From positions 1 to 40,315 of the forward strand of contig NZ_JAIVFN010000028.1 in NCBI RefSeq assembly GCF_030015065.1: a stretch of DNA of 40,315 nt, read 5' to 3'. Below, piece after piece: positions 15,554 to 23,479 of this stretch. Within the stretch, counting starts at the first letter, position 1, and every line of letters starts with the position of its first letter. Under the pieces are notes generated by a model. The model had not been told where the DNA came from and searched no databases. It saw only the letters and a list, made by a program, of their open reading frames with translations. Both the position numbers and the translations under genes were made by a program. The DNA comes from Xanthobacter autotrophicus (GTDB lineage: Bacteria; Pseudomonadota; Alphaproteobacteria; Rhizobiales; Xanthobacteraceae).

Positions 15554-16822
15554 TCACGCCTTGCCGCCGTCGCCGGCCAGCGCCAGCACCGCGTGCAGCA
15601 GCACGTTGGCCCCCGCGGCGCAGTCGGCCTGGGTCGCGGATTCCAGCTCGTTGTGGCTCACCCCATCCTTGCAGGGCACGAAGATCATGCCCGTGGGCAC
15701 GATGGTGGCGAGGTGGAAGGAATCATGCCCCGCGCCGGAGACCATGGGCCGGTGGCTGAGGCCCAGTTTCTGCGCCGCCTGTGCCACCGCGCCGGTGATG
15801 GCGGGATCGAAATGGGTGGGCTCCTTGCGCCAGATGGTGTCGAGTGCGACGCTCACCTTCCGCCGCTCGGCGATGCGCGCCACCGCCGCCTGAAGGCCCT
15901 TGTCCAGAGCAGCGAGGATGCCGGCGTCGGGCGTGCGGAACTCGGCGGCGAAGGTGATCTCGCCGGGGATCACGTTGCGCGACTGCCGGGCGATGGCGAT
16001 GTCCGCCACGGTGCCCACGGCGTTCGGCCCCAGTTCCACCGCCAGCGTCTCCACCGCGAGCACGATCTCGGAGAGGGTGGCGAGGGCATCCTTGCGCAGG
16101 TGCATGGGGGTGGAGCCCGCATGGCTCTCGAAGCCGGTGATGCGCCCGTCGTACCAGATGATGCCCTGGCCGTGCTCCACCACGCCGATGGTGAGGTTCT
16201 CCGCCTCCAGGATCGGCCCCTGCTCGATGTGCAGCTCCAGGAAGCCACCGAGCTTCTGCGCGCCGAGGGGAGCCTCGCCGCGATAGCCGATGGCGTCGAG
16301 GGCCTCGCCCACGCTCACGCCCTCCGCATCGGTGCGGGCGAGGATCTCGGCCAGCGGCAGGTCGGCCACATGGCCGGCCGAGCCCATCATGGCCGGGGCG
16401 AAGCGCGAGCCTTCCTCATTGGTCCAGTTGATGACGCACAGGGGCGCCTCGGTCTCGATGCCGGCGTCGTTGAGCGTGCGCACCACCTCGAGGGCCGCGA
16501 GCGTTCCGAGGATGCCGTCGAACTTGCCGCCCGTGGGCTGGGTGTCGAGATGGGAGCCGATGCCGAGGGGCGCCTTGCCGGCATCCTTCCCCGGGCGCAG
16601 GGCGAACATGTTGCCGAGCTGGTCGATGCTCACGGCGAGCCCGGCCGCCTCGCAGGCGGCGCGGAACCAGTCCCGCACCTGCCGGTCTTCCTCGCTCAGG
16701 GCCAGGCGCCGGACGCCGCCCTTGGGCGTGCCGCCGAATTGCGCGGTTTCAAGGATGGTGCTCCAGAGGCGGTCGGAATTGATCTGGAGATTGGACAGGG
16801 CAGGGGTCATCAGCTCGGTCAT
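15554..16822 (-). CDS. M20-family N-carbamoyl-amino-acid / ureido amidohydrolase
   Basis: The 422-residue product belongs to the zinc-dependent M20 group of beta-ureidopropionases, N-carbamoyl-L-amino-acid hydrolases and allantoate amidohydrolases. Metal and catalytic residues are visible: His91 in GSHLDTQPTGGKFDG, Asp102, Glu136/Glu137 in WTNEEGSRFAPAM, His198 in LELHIEQGP and His390 in GVSHNELE. The DTQPTGGKFDG wording is more like beta-ureidopropionase/HyuC than AllC. Such enzymes split a ureido group to CO2, NH3 and an amino acid. The ATG overlaps the preceding ATPase stop by four bases (ATGA), so translation is coupled to the transporter. Together with AllA it suggests breakdown of an imported ureido compound. 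Confidence 0.87.
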   Translation of the reverse strand: MTELMTPALSNLQINSDRLWSTILETAQFGGTPKGGVRRLALSEEDRQVRDWFRAACEAAGLAVSIDQLGNMFALRPGKDAGKAPLGIGSHLDTQPTGGKFDGILGTLAALEVVRTLNDAGIETEAPLCVINWTNEEGSRFAPAMMGSAGHVADLPLAEILARTDAEGVSVGEALDAIGYRGEAPLGAQKLGGFLELHIEQGPILEAENLTIGVVEHGQGIIWYDGRITGFESHAGSTPMHLRKDALATLSEIVLAVETLAVELGPNAVGTVADIAIARQSRNVIPGEITFAAEFRTPDAGILAALDKGLQAAVARIAERRKVSVALDTIWRKEPTHFDPAITGAVAQAAQKLGLSHRPMVSGAGHDSFHLATIVPTGMIFVPCKDGVSHNELESATQADCAAGANVLLHAVLALAGDGGKA

Positions 16823-17802
16823 CAGCTCACCGCGACGGAATCTTCAGCCAGCACGCACCTTACCGTCCGGCCGGGAGCAAGCACCACGTCCGGAGGCAGG
16901 CGCTCCGTGCAACGCTGCTGTGCGTGGGCGCAGCGGGGGGCGAAGGAGCAGGCCGCGGGCGCCGCATCCAGCGACGGCGGGGTGCCGGGAATGGTCTGGA
17001 GCCGCGCGCCGCGCCTGGCGCCGTGCACGGTGGAGGCGAGCAGCCCCTGGGGATAGGGGTGCTGCGGCGTGCGCACGATCTCCCCCAGGGTGCCGGTCTC
17101 CACGATCTGACCGGCATACATCACCGCCACCTTGTCGCAGATCTCGATGGCCACCCCGATATCGTGGGTGACGAAGATGACCGACATGCCCATCTCCCGC
17201 TGCAACTCGCGCAGCAGCAGCAGGATCTGGATCTGCACCGTGGCGTCGAGGGCCGTGGTGGGCTCGTCGGCCAGCAGGATCTTGGGCTTGCAGGCGAGCG
17301 CCAGGGCGATCATGGCGCGCTGGCGCATGCCGCCGGACATTTCGTGCGGATAGGCGTCAAGGCGGCGCTTCGCCGAGGGGATGCGCACCAGCTCCAGCAT
17401 CTCCAGCGCCCGCGCCCGGGCGGCGGCATCGCTCGCGCCCTCATGGCGCTTCACCGATTCCGCGATCTGCTGGCCGATGGTGTAGACCGGGTCCAGCGCC
17501 AGCGCCGGCTCCTGAAAGATCATGGAAACGGTGCGCCCGCGGAAGGCGGAGAGGGTGGCGTCGTCCATGGCCAGCACGTCCTGCCCCGCCACGCTGACGC
17601 TGCCACTGATGACGGTTCGCTTCTTGGGCAAAAGGCGCATGAGCGCGCGCATGGTGACGCTCTTGCCGGAGCCGGATTCCCCCAAGAGGCCCAGCACCTC
17701 GCCTTCGCCGAGGGAGAGCGAGACGCCGTTCACCGCATAGACCGTGCGCTCGCCGGTGAAGCGGATGGTGAGGTCGCGGATGTCCACCAGGGGCGCGTTC
17801 AT
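16822..17802 (-). CDS. Peptide/nickel-type ABC transporter ATPase (DppD-like)
   Basis: The 326-residue product has Walker A GESGSGKS, the signature MSGGMRQR, Walker B ILLADEPTTALD and the H-loop FVTHD. The C-terminal oligopeptide-transporter extension has the Cys pattern CSFAPRCAHAQQRC, which in related ATPases binds an Fe-S cluster. ATG 17802 overlaps the upstream ATPase stop by four bases; a longer in-frame opening (to 18087) is only the antisense shadow of the neighbour. It energises import by the two permeases of this operon at the inner membrane. Substrate is not deducible from the sequence alone; the neighbouring hydrolases point to ureido compounds. Confidence 0.93.
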   Translation of the reverse strand: MNAPLVDIRDLTIRFTGERTVYAVNGVSLSLGEGEVLGLLGESGSGKSVTMRALMRLLPKKRTVISGSVSVAGQDVLAMDDATLSAFRGRTVSMIFQEPALALDPVYTIGQQIAESVKRHEGASDAAARARALEMLELVRIPSAKRRLDAYPHEMSGGMRQRAMIALALACKPKILLADEPTTALDATVQIQILLLLRELQREMGMSVIFVTHDIGVAIEICDKVAVMYAGQIVETGTLGEIVRTPQHPYPQGLLASTVHGARRGARLQTIPGTPPSLDAAPAACSFAPRCAHAQQRCTERLPPDVVLAPGRTVRCVLAEDSVAVS

Positions 17803-18842
17803 GGCGTGGCTCCCGCATTGGGCGCGCGGCTGTGGCCGGAGCCGGGAACGACCATGTGGCAGGCGGCAGCATGGGCGCCGCCCGCCACCGGCGACAGGGG
17901 AGGGCAGGCCTCGGCGCAGACCGGCTCGAAGAAGGCGCAGCGGGTGTGGAAGCGGCAGCCCGGCGGCGGATCGATGGGGTTGGGCGGATCGCCGGTGATG
18001 GGCGGCTCCTGCGTGCGCCGGTCGGGATCGAGGGCCGGCATGGCGGCGAGCAGGGCGCGCGTATAGGGATGGGCCGGGCCGTCCCACACCTCGTCCACCG
18101 GGCCGATCTCCACCACCTGGCCCAGATACATCACCAGCACCCGGTCGGAGATGTAGCGCACCACGTTGAGGTCGTGGCTGATGAAGAGATAGGTGAGGCC
18201 GAACTCGCGCTTGAGGTCGGTGAGCAGGTTCAGCACCTGCGCCTCCACCGACTTGTCGAGCGCCGAGACCGCCTCGTCCAGGATCACGAGGCGCGGCTTC
18301 AGCGCCAGGGCGCGGGCGATGTTGACGCGCTGGCGCTGGCCGCCGGAGACCTCGTGGGGGTAGCGGTTGGCGAAGACCTCCGGGCGCAGGCCCACCTTGC
18401 CCATCAGCTCGCGGGCGAGCGCCCGCGCCTCCTTGTCGGCCACGCCGTGCACCTTGGGGCCGAAGGCGATGGACTCCTCGATGGTGAGGCGCGGATTGAG
18501 CGAGGCGTAGCTGTCCTGGAACACCATCTGCATGCCGCGCCGGAACTCGCGCATGCTGAGCGTCCCACCCACCAGCTCTCCGTCGAACAGGATCTCGCCG
18601 GCGTTGCGGGGCATGAGATGCATCAGCAGCCGCGCGGTGGTGGACTTGCCGCAGCCCGACTCCCCCACGATGCCCACCGTCTCGCCCTTGGCGATGGAGA
18701 AGGAGACGTCGTCCACCGCCCGCACCGTCTTCTTCTCGGCCAGGAAGCCGCCGCCCACGGGGAAGTGCTTGGTGAGGTTCTTCACGTCGAGCAGCGGCTG
18801 GGCCGGCCCGCCGACATCGGGAAGGGGCTCGATGAGGGTCAA
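17799..18842 (-). CDS. Peptide/nickel-type ABC transporter ATPase (DppF-like)
   Basis: The 347-residue product contains Walker A GESGCGKST, the Q-loop MVFQDSYASLNPR, the signature VSGGQRQR, Walker B LVILDEAVSALD and the H-loop FISHDLN. The C-terminal CRFHTRC...C motif is typical of OppF/DppF. The start is taken as TTG 18842, which overlaps the permease stop (TTGA); no ATG lies near the N-terminus and the domain begins about 18 residues later (LLDVKNLTKHFPVGGG). Note DEAVSALD where most members have DEPVSALD: Ala replaces the usual Pro. It pairs with the second ATPase and is encoded upstream of it. Confidence 0.92.
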   Translation of the reverse strand: MTLIEPLPDVGGPAQPLLDVKNLTKHFPVGGGFLAEKKTVRAVDDVSFSIAKGETVGIVGESGCGKSTTARLLMHLMPRNAGEILFDGELVGGTLSMREFRRGMQMVFQDSYASLNPRLTIEESIAFGPKVHGVADKEARALARELMGKVGLRPEVFANRYPHEVSGGQRQRVNIARALALKPRLVILDEAVSALDKSVEAQVLNLLTDLKREFGLTYLFISHDLNVVRYISDRVLVMYLGQVVEIGPVDEVWDGPAHPYTRALLAAMPALDPDRRTQEPPITGDPPNPIDPPPGCRFHTRCAFFEPVCAEACPPLSPVAGGAHAAACHMVVPGSGHSRAPNAGATP

Positions 18843-19723
18843 TTGCGGATGTCCATGGCGCTGCGCAGCCCGTCGCTGAGCATGTTGAAGCAGATGGAGA
18901 CGGCGAAGATCATCACGCCCGGCAGTGCAGCGACGCCCGGATTGACGTAGATGGCGGTGCGCAGGGTGTTCAGCATCAGGCCCCATTCCGGCTCCGGCGG
19001 CTTGGTGCCGAGGCCGAGGAAGGACAGGCCCGAGGCCAGGATCATGGACACCGAGATGAGGCCGGTCGCATAGACGAAGATGGGCCCGAGCACGTTGCCC
19101 AGCATGTGCACCCGCATGATGGTGATGGCCCCGGCTCCCGAGGCGCGGGCCGCATCCACGAAGTCGAGGTTGCGCACCGAGGTGGTGACGCTCTCCGCCA
19201 CGCGGGTGATCTGCGGCACGAACACGATGGTGAGCGAGACGATGGAATTGACCACGCCGGCGCCCAGCACGCCGGAAATGGCGATGGCCAGCAGCACCGA
19301 GGGGAAGGCGTAGAACACGTCGATGGTGCGCATGATGACGGTGTTCACCGCCCCGCCCAGATAGCCGGCCAGCAGGCCGAGGCTGGTGCCGATGCCGAAG
19401 GCGAGCACCACCGGCAGGATGCCGATGAGCAGCGAGAGCCGCCCGCCATAGATGAGGCGGGAGAGCATGTCGCGGCCCAGTTCGTCTGTGCCGAGCGGGT
19501 AGTTGGGCGTGCCGATGTGCCGGAGACGGCGCACCATGGAGCCCTGGTAGGGATCGGCGAGGCCCAGCCAGGGGGCGAAGATGGCGGCCAGCACGATGGC
19601 GAGCAGCACCGCCGCGCACACCATGCTCACCTTGTCGCGGGAAAAGCGGCGGCCCACGGTGGCCCAATAGCCGCGGGCCTTCTGGCCCGGGGCGGCCTGG
19701 AGGGCGGCGTCGGTTGCGCTCAT
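18839..19723 (-). CDS. ABC transporter permease (DppC-like)
   Basis: The 294-residue product is the second permease of a peptide-type importer. It has a cytoplasmic N-terminus, the first membrane segment (VCAAVLLAIVLAAIFAPWLG), the typical GTDELGRDMLSRLIYGGRLS motif and the EAA loop (DFVDAARASGAGAITIMRVH), which contacts the ATPases, with six predicted membrane segments. It starts four bases after the dppB-like stop and overlaps the next gene. Its near-canonical GLGTKPPEPEWGLML segment is common to DppC/OppC. Confidence 0.93.
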   Translation of the reverse strand: MSATDAALQAAPGQKARGYWATVGRRFSRDKVSMVCAAVLLAIVLAAIFAPWLGLADPYQGSMVRRLRHIGTPNYPLGTDELGRDMLSRLIYGGRLSLLIGILPVVLAFGIGTSLGLLAGYLGGAVNTVIMRTIDVFYAFPSVLLAIAISGVLGAGVVNSIVSLTIVFVPQITRVAESVTTSVRNLDFVDAARASGAGAITIMRVHMLGNVLGPIFVYATGLISVSMILASGLSFLGLGTKPPEPEWGLMLNTLRTAIYVNPGVAALPGVMIFAVSICFNMLSDGLRSAMDIRN

Positions 19724-19727
19724 GTCC

Positions 19728-20672
19728 TCAGCTCCGCTTGATGCGCGGATCGATGGACGCCTGGGCGATATCGACCACGAGGTTGAGGAAGACGAAGAAC
19801 AGCGCCAGCACCAGAATGGTGCCTTGCAGCAGCGGGAGGTCGCGCTGGAAGATCGCCGAATTGAGCAGGAAGCCCGTGCCCGGCCAGGAGAACACCGTCT
19901 CGATGAGGATGGAGCCGCCGAGCAGGTAGCCGAGCTGCAGGCCCATCACCGCCACCGCGGTGGGGGCGGCATTCTTCACCACGTGGCGGAACACCTGGGT
20001 TTCCTTAAGGCCCTTGGAGCGCAGGGCCTCCACGAAATCCTGGGAGAGGATGTCGCCGGTGAGGGCGCGCACGGTGCGGGTCACGATGCCCATGGGGATC
20101 ACCGACATGGTGACGGCGGGCAGGATGAGGTGGCGCATATGGGCCCAGTCCCACGACCAGCCGCCCGATCCCATGCCCACCGCCGGCAGCCAGTTGAGCC
20201 ATACCGAGAAGACGATGACCAGCACCATGCCGAGCCAGTAGTGGGGCACGGACACGCCCGCCACGGCGATGGAGGTGGCGAGCTTGTCCACCCATGTATT
20301 GCGGAAATAGCCGGCGATGAGGCCGAAGAATACGCCGAAGAAAAACCCGATGAGGGAGGCCGTCACCGCGAGGATGAAGGTGTTGCCCACCGCCTGCGTC
20401 ACCTCGCTGAGCACCGGGCGGCCGGTGGCGATGGAGGTGCCGAGATTGCCGTGCAGCGCCTGCCAGATCCACAGGCCGAACTGCACCGGCAGCGGCCGGT
20501 CGAAGCCGTAGGCGGCGCGCATCTGCGCGGCCAGCTCGGCGGACGCGTCGGGCGGCAGCACCGCCACCAGCGGGTCGCCGGGCGTGATGTGGACGAGCAG
20601 GAAACACACCAGCGCGACGGCGATGACGATCGGGATCACATAGATGATCCGCCTCAGGATATAGACCAGCAC
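19728..20672 (-). CDS. ABC transporter permease (DppB-like)
   Basis: The 314-residue product starts MLVYILRRIIYVIPIVIAV, the standard first segment of DppB/OppB proteins, followed by the periplasmic HITPGDPL motif and the EAA loop FVEALRSKGLKETQVFRHVV. The end ASIDPRIKR is also family-typical. It forms the translocation path with the downstream permease. It follows the binding-protein gene after 68 bases. Confidence 0.94.
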   Translation of the reverse strand: MLVYILRRIIYVIPIVIAVALVCFLLVHITPGDPLVAVLPPDASAELAAQMRAAYGFDRPLPVQFGLWIWQALHGNLGTSIATGRPVLSEVTQAVGNTFILAVTASLIGFFFGVFFGLIAGYFRNTWVDKLATSIAVAGVSVPHYWLGMVLVIVFSVWLNWLPAVGMGSGGWSWDWAHMRHLILPAVTMSVIPMGIVTRTVRALTGDILSQDFVEALRSKGLKETQVFRHVVKNAAPTAVAVMGLQLGYLLGGSILIETVFSWPGTGFLLNSAIFQRDLPLLQGTILVLALFFVFLNLVVDIAQASIDPRIKRS

Positions 20673-20740
20673 GGGGCCACCTTGCGCAGGGGGAGGAAAA
20701 CGCGGGGCGTGTTCAGCGTCCCGCGTTCCGGTTCAAGGCA

Positions 20741-22432
20741 TCACTGCGAGATGGACACCGGCGAGAAGTCCACGAACCAGCTCTTGGGCTGCACGAAGCC
20801 CCTGATCCTGGGGCTCATGGCGCGCGGGCCCACGTCGTGCGCCACATAGAGGAAGGCGGCGTCGTCCACCGAGGCGGCGTGCAGCTCCGCGAGCGCCGCG
20901 TCGCGCGCGGCCGGCTCGAACGCGGTGCGGGCCTTCTTCACCAGTTCGTCGAACCTGGGATTGTTGATGAAGCCCCAGTTGTTGGACACCGGCGGCGCCA
21001 TGCCCGACTGCAGGAAGCGCACCATGGCGAAGAAGGGGTCCATGGCCGCATAGGTCACGTTGATGGCGTTGGCGCCGTTGGCGCTCGGGTCCTTGGCGCC
21101 CTTGCGCCAGTTGGTGAACAGGGTGTTCCACTCGATCACGTCGAGCTCGACGTCGAAATAGCAGTCCGCCAGCGCCTGCTGGAGATATTCGTTCATGGGC
21201 AAAGGCAGCATCTGGCCCGAGCCGGACGCGGAAGTCTGGGTCTTCACCTTCAGCTTCTTGTCGGGGCCATAGCCGGCCTCCTTCATCAGCTTCTGGCCGG
21301 CGGCGACATCATATTTGATCTGGAATGTGGGGGTGCCGCGCCAGGGATGGCCGGGCTCCACGGTGCCGGTGGCGGGGGCCATGAGGCCGCCGAGCAGGCC
21401 GTCTTTCATGCCCTCGCGGTCGATGCACAGGTTCGCCGCCTTGCGCACGCGGATGTCGTTCCACGGCGAGCCCTCGATGCGGGAGAACTGCCACGGCCAC
21501 ACGTGGGGCTGCTCATTGCTCTCGATCTTGAAGCCGCGGGATTTCAGCTGCGCGATGGCGTCGGGCGCGGGGGCCTCGATCCAGTCCACCTGGCCGGCCA
21601 TGAGGGCGGCGGTGCGGGCATTGGCCTCGGGCATGGGCAGGAGGACCATCTTATCGGTCTTCGGCACCCGCGCCTTGTCCCAGTAGGCGTCGTTCTTCAC
21701 CAGTTCCAGCCGCTCGCGGGGCACGAACTTGGTCATCTTCCACGGGCCGGTGCCCGAGGCCTCACGGGCGAAGGCGGTCCAGGCGGCGGCCGCCTTGGCC
21801 TTTGCGTCCGCGCCCTCGGCGGCGTCATAGAATTTCTGCCACTGGGCGGGGCTCGCCATGAACAGGTTGGTGAGGTTGTAGGGCAGGAAGCTGTCGGGTT
21901 CCTTGGTGGTCAGCTCCACCGTGAGGTCGTCGATCTTCTTCGCCGAGACCAGGGTCGGCATGCGCGAGGCGGTGACGCCCACCTGGCTGGCGTCGAACTG
22001 CGGCGCCTCCTTGTTCAGCACCTTGCCCACGTTCCACACCACGGCGTCCGCATTGAAGGGCGAGCCGTCATGGAAGGTGACGCCGGGGCGCAGCTTGAAC
22101 ACCCACTTGGTCTTGTCGGCGTCGTCCACCTTCCACTCGGTGGCAAGGCCGGGGACGAGGACGCTCGGCCTGGTGGCGGAAGACAGGTCCCACAGCACCA
22201 GGGCGTCATACATGGTGAGGCCGGTGAAGCGGTTGCCCTCGAAGCCCTGGTCCGGCTGGCCGAGGGTGCGCGGAATGTCGGCGGCGGTCATGCCGATGCG
22301 CAGGGTGGTCTCGGCGCCGGCGAGGCCTGGGGCGATGCACGCAAAACCGGTTGCCAGACTGGTGGCCAGCAGAAGGGCGGCGGTCTTCGTGGCGAGGCGA
22401 CCGGTGCAGATCCGCTTTTCCGTTTTGAGCAT
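20741..22432 (-). CDS. Peptide/nickel-type ABC substrate-binding protein
   Basis: The 563-residue product is a family 5 extracellular solute-binding protein. A signal peptide (about residues 1-40, ending GLAGA) is followed by LRIGMTAADIPRTLG, KWVFKLRPGVTFHDGSPFNA, and the late KKARTAFEPAARD...LHAASVDDAAFLYV region. The start ATG 22432 has AAGGAA seven bases upstream; a longer frame to 22636 lacks a signal peptide. It captures the substrate in the periplasm for the two permeases. It is the first gene of the operon and faces the racemase-like gene across a 249-base control region. The long form (over 500 residues) is typical of peptide, nickel and glutathione binders, so its ligand cannot be read from homology. 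Confidence 0.93.
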   Translation of the reverse strand: MLKTEKRICTGRLATKTAALLLATSLATGFACIAPGLAGAETTLRIGMTAADIPRTLGQPDQGFEGNRFTGLTMYDALVLWDLSSATRPSVLVPGLATEWKVDDADKTKWVFKLRPGVTFHDGSPFNADAVVWNVGKVLNKEAPQFDASQVGVTASRMPTLVSAKKIDDLTVELTTKEPDSFLPYNLTNLFMASPAQWQKFYDAAEGADAKAKAAAAWTAFAREASGTGPWKMTKFVPRERLELVKNDAYWDKARVPKTDKMVLLPMPEANARTAALMAGQVDWIEAPAPDAIAQLKSRGFKIESNEQPHVWPWQFSRIEGSPWNDIRVRKAANLCIDREGMKDGLLGGLMAPATGTVEPGHPWRGTPTFQIKYDVAAGQKLMKEAGYGPDKKLKVKTQTSASGSGQMLPLPMNEYLQQALADCYFDVELDVIEWNTLFTNWRKGAKDPSANGANAINVTYAAMDPFFAMVRFLQSGMAPPVSNNWGFINNPRFDELVKKARTAFEPAARDAALAELHAASVDDAAFLYVAHDVGPRAMSPRIRGFVQPKSWFVDFSPVSISQ

Positions 22433-22535
22433 CGTGGGTTCCTTATGCGGCGAGACGATCGCCTCAGTAGCAACCCCCGTGCCATTGGCCCCCATCCCGC
22501 AGGCAGCCAGCCTTTCCTTGCGGAATGCCATAAAA

Positions 22536-22566
22536 ATTTGTCTATAAATCATCCATGATTTGTCAT
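22536..22566. promoter_or_regulatory. Divergent control region: palindrome plus direct repeat
   Basis: In the 249-base gap between the transporter operon and the racemase-like gene is an AT-rich island. It holds the palindrome AAATCATCCATGATTT (22546-22561, 7-bp arms) and two copies of ATTTGTC (22536-22542 and 22558-22564), 22 bp apart, i.e. two helical turns on the same face. TTGTCT (22538-22543) and TGTCAT (22561-22566), 17 bp apart, could form a plus-strand promoter with the palindrome in its spacer. TGTCAT reads ATGACA on the other strand, a fair -35 for the operon. The binding protein is unknown. Confidence 0.5.
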
Positions 22567-22681
22567 TGTGCCTAAGCAGGCAGCAGGTTGGGCGCACGAG
22601 TATGCGACCCGGCGCTAGGCTGCGCTCCTTGGACATGCTTCCCTTGCACCGGATCGACCCCGCTCGACCGATGAGGCCCGC

Positions 22682-23401
22682 TTGAAGATCCTCGTTCTCA
22701 ATGGAAATACCTCCGCGCAGGTGACGGAGCGCATGATTTCATCACTCCGGCCCCGTTGCCCGGAAAGCGTGCAGCTGGTCGGCGCGACGGCGCCCTTCGG
22801 CATGCCCTACGTATCCACGCGGGCCGCCGTGGCGGTGGCTGGCCATGCGGTGCAGGAGGCGGTCCGCGCCGCTGTGGAGGGTGAGGCGACCGCGGGCCGG
22901 GGCCCCTTCGATGCCTGCCTCTATGCCTGCTTCGGCGAGCCGGGCATCGAGGCGCTGCGCGAGACGCACGCCTTCCCGGTGGCGGGCATGGCGGAGGCGA
23001 GCATCCTCACCGCCCTCCAGCTGGGCGCGCGCTTTTCCATCGTCACCCTGGGTGCGGCGTGGCCGGCCATGCTGCGCGACCTGATGCGCCGCGCCGGCTT
23101 CGAGGCGCGCTGCGCCGGCTTCGGCGTGGTGCCGGGCGATGCCCTCGCCGTGGCGACGCGCCGGGAGCACGGGCTGCGCGTGGTGCGCGAGGCGGTAGAC
23201 GAGGTGATCGCCCGCCAGGGGCCGGACGTGGTGATCGTCGGCGGCGCCGCGCTGGCCGGCTACGGCACCGCGCTTGCCGCGCAGGCGCCGGTGCCGGTGC
23301 TGGATTCCCTCGTCGTCAGCTTCGAGCAGGCGCTGGCCTTGGCCCGGCTCGGACCTCTCCGGTCCGGGCCCATCCGGCCGGATCGAGTGCCGCAGGATTG
23401 A
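22682..23401 (+). CDS. Asp/Glu/hydantoin racemase family protein, single catalytic Cys
   Basis: The 239-residue product has the family's N-terminus (MKILVLNGNTSAQVTERM) and the first catalytic cysteine, Cys83, in YACFGEPGIEALRE. At the place where true hydantoin/allantoin racemases have the second cysteine (LGCAGM-type), this protein reads VGGAALAG, with Gly188 instead. It is therefore unlikely to be a classical two-base racemase; one-cysteine relatives include decarboxylases and proteins of unknown activity. The TTG start at 22682 has GAGG upstream. It diverges from the ureido transporter operon and shares its control region, so a role on the same substrate (for example on an allantoin-, hydantoin- or ureido-type compound) is inferred. 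Confidence 0.75.
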   Translation: MKILVLNGNTSAQVTERMISSLRPRCPESVQLVGATAPFGMPYVSTRAAVAVAGHAVQEAVRAAVEGEATAGRGPFDACLYACFGEPGIEALRETHAFPVAGMAEASILTALQLGARFSIVTLGAAWPAMLRDLMRRAGFEARCAGFGVVPGDALAVATRREHGLRVVREAVDEVIARQGPDVVIVGGAALAGYGTALAAQAPVPVLDSLVVSFEQALALARLGPLRSGPIRPDRVPQD

Positions 23402-23479
23402 AGCGGGCCATCGCCGGCTTCGGCGCGGGCCGCCAGGATGGGTGTTACGATATTGAAAAACCGGGGTTGGGGGGAAATC

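Noticed and set aside
15531-15557. GTG 15557 as the start of the ureidoglycolate lyase gene
   Set aside because: It adds nine unrelated residues; ATG 15530 has a better ribosome site.
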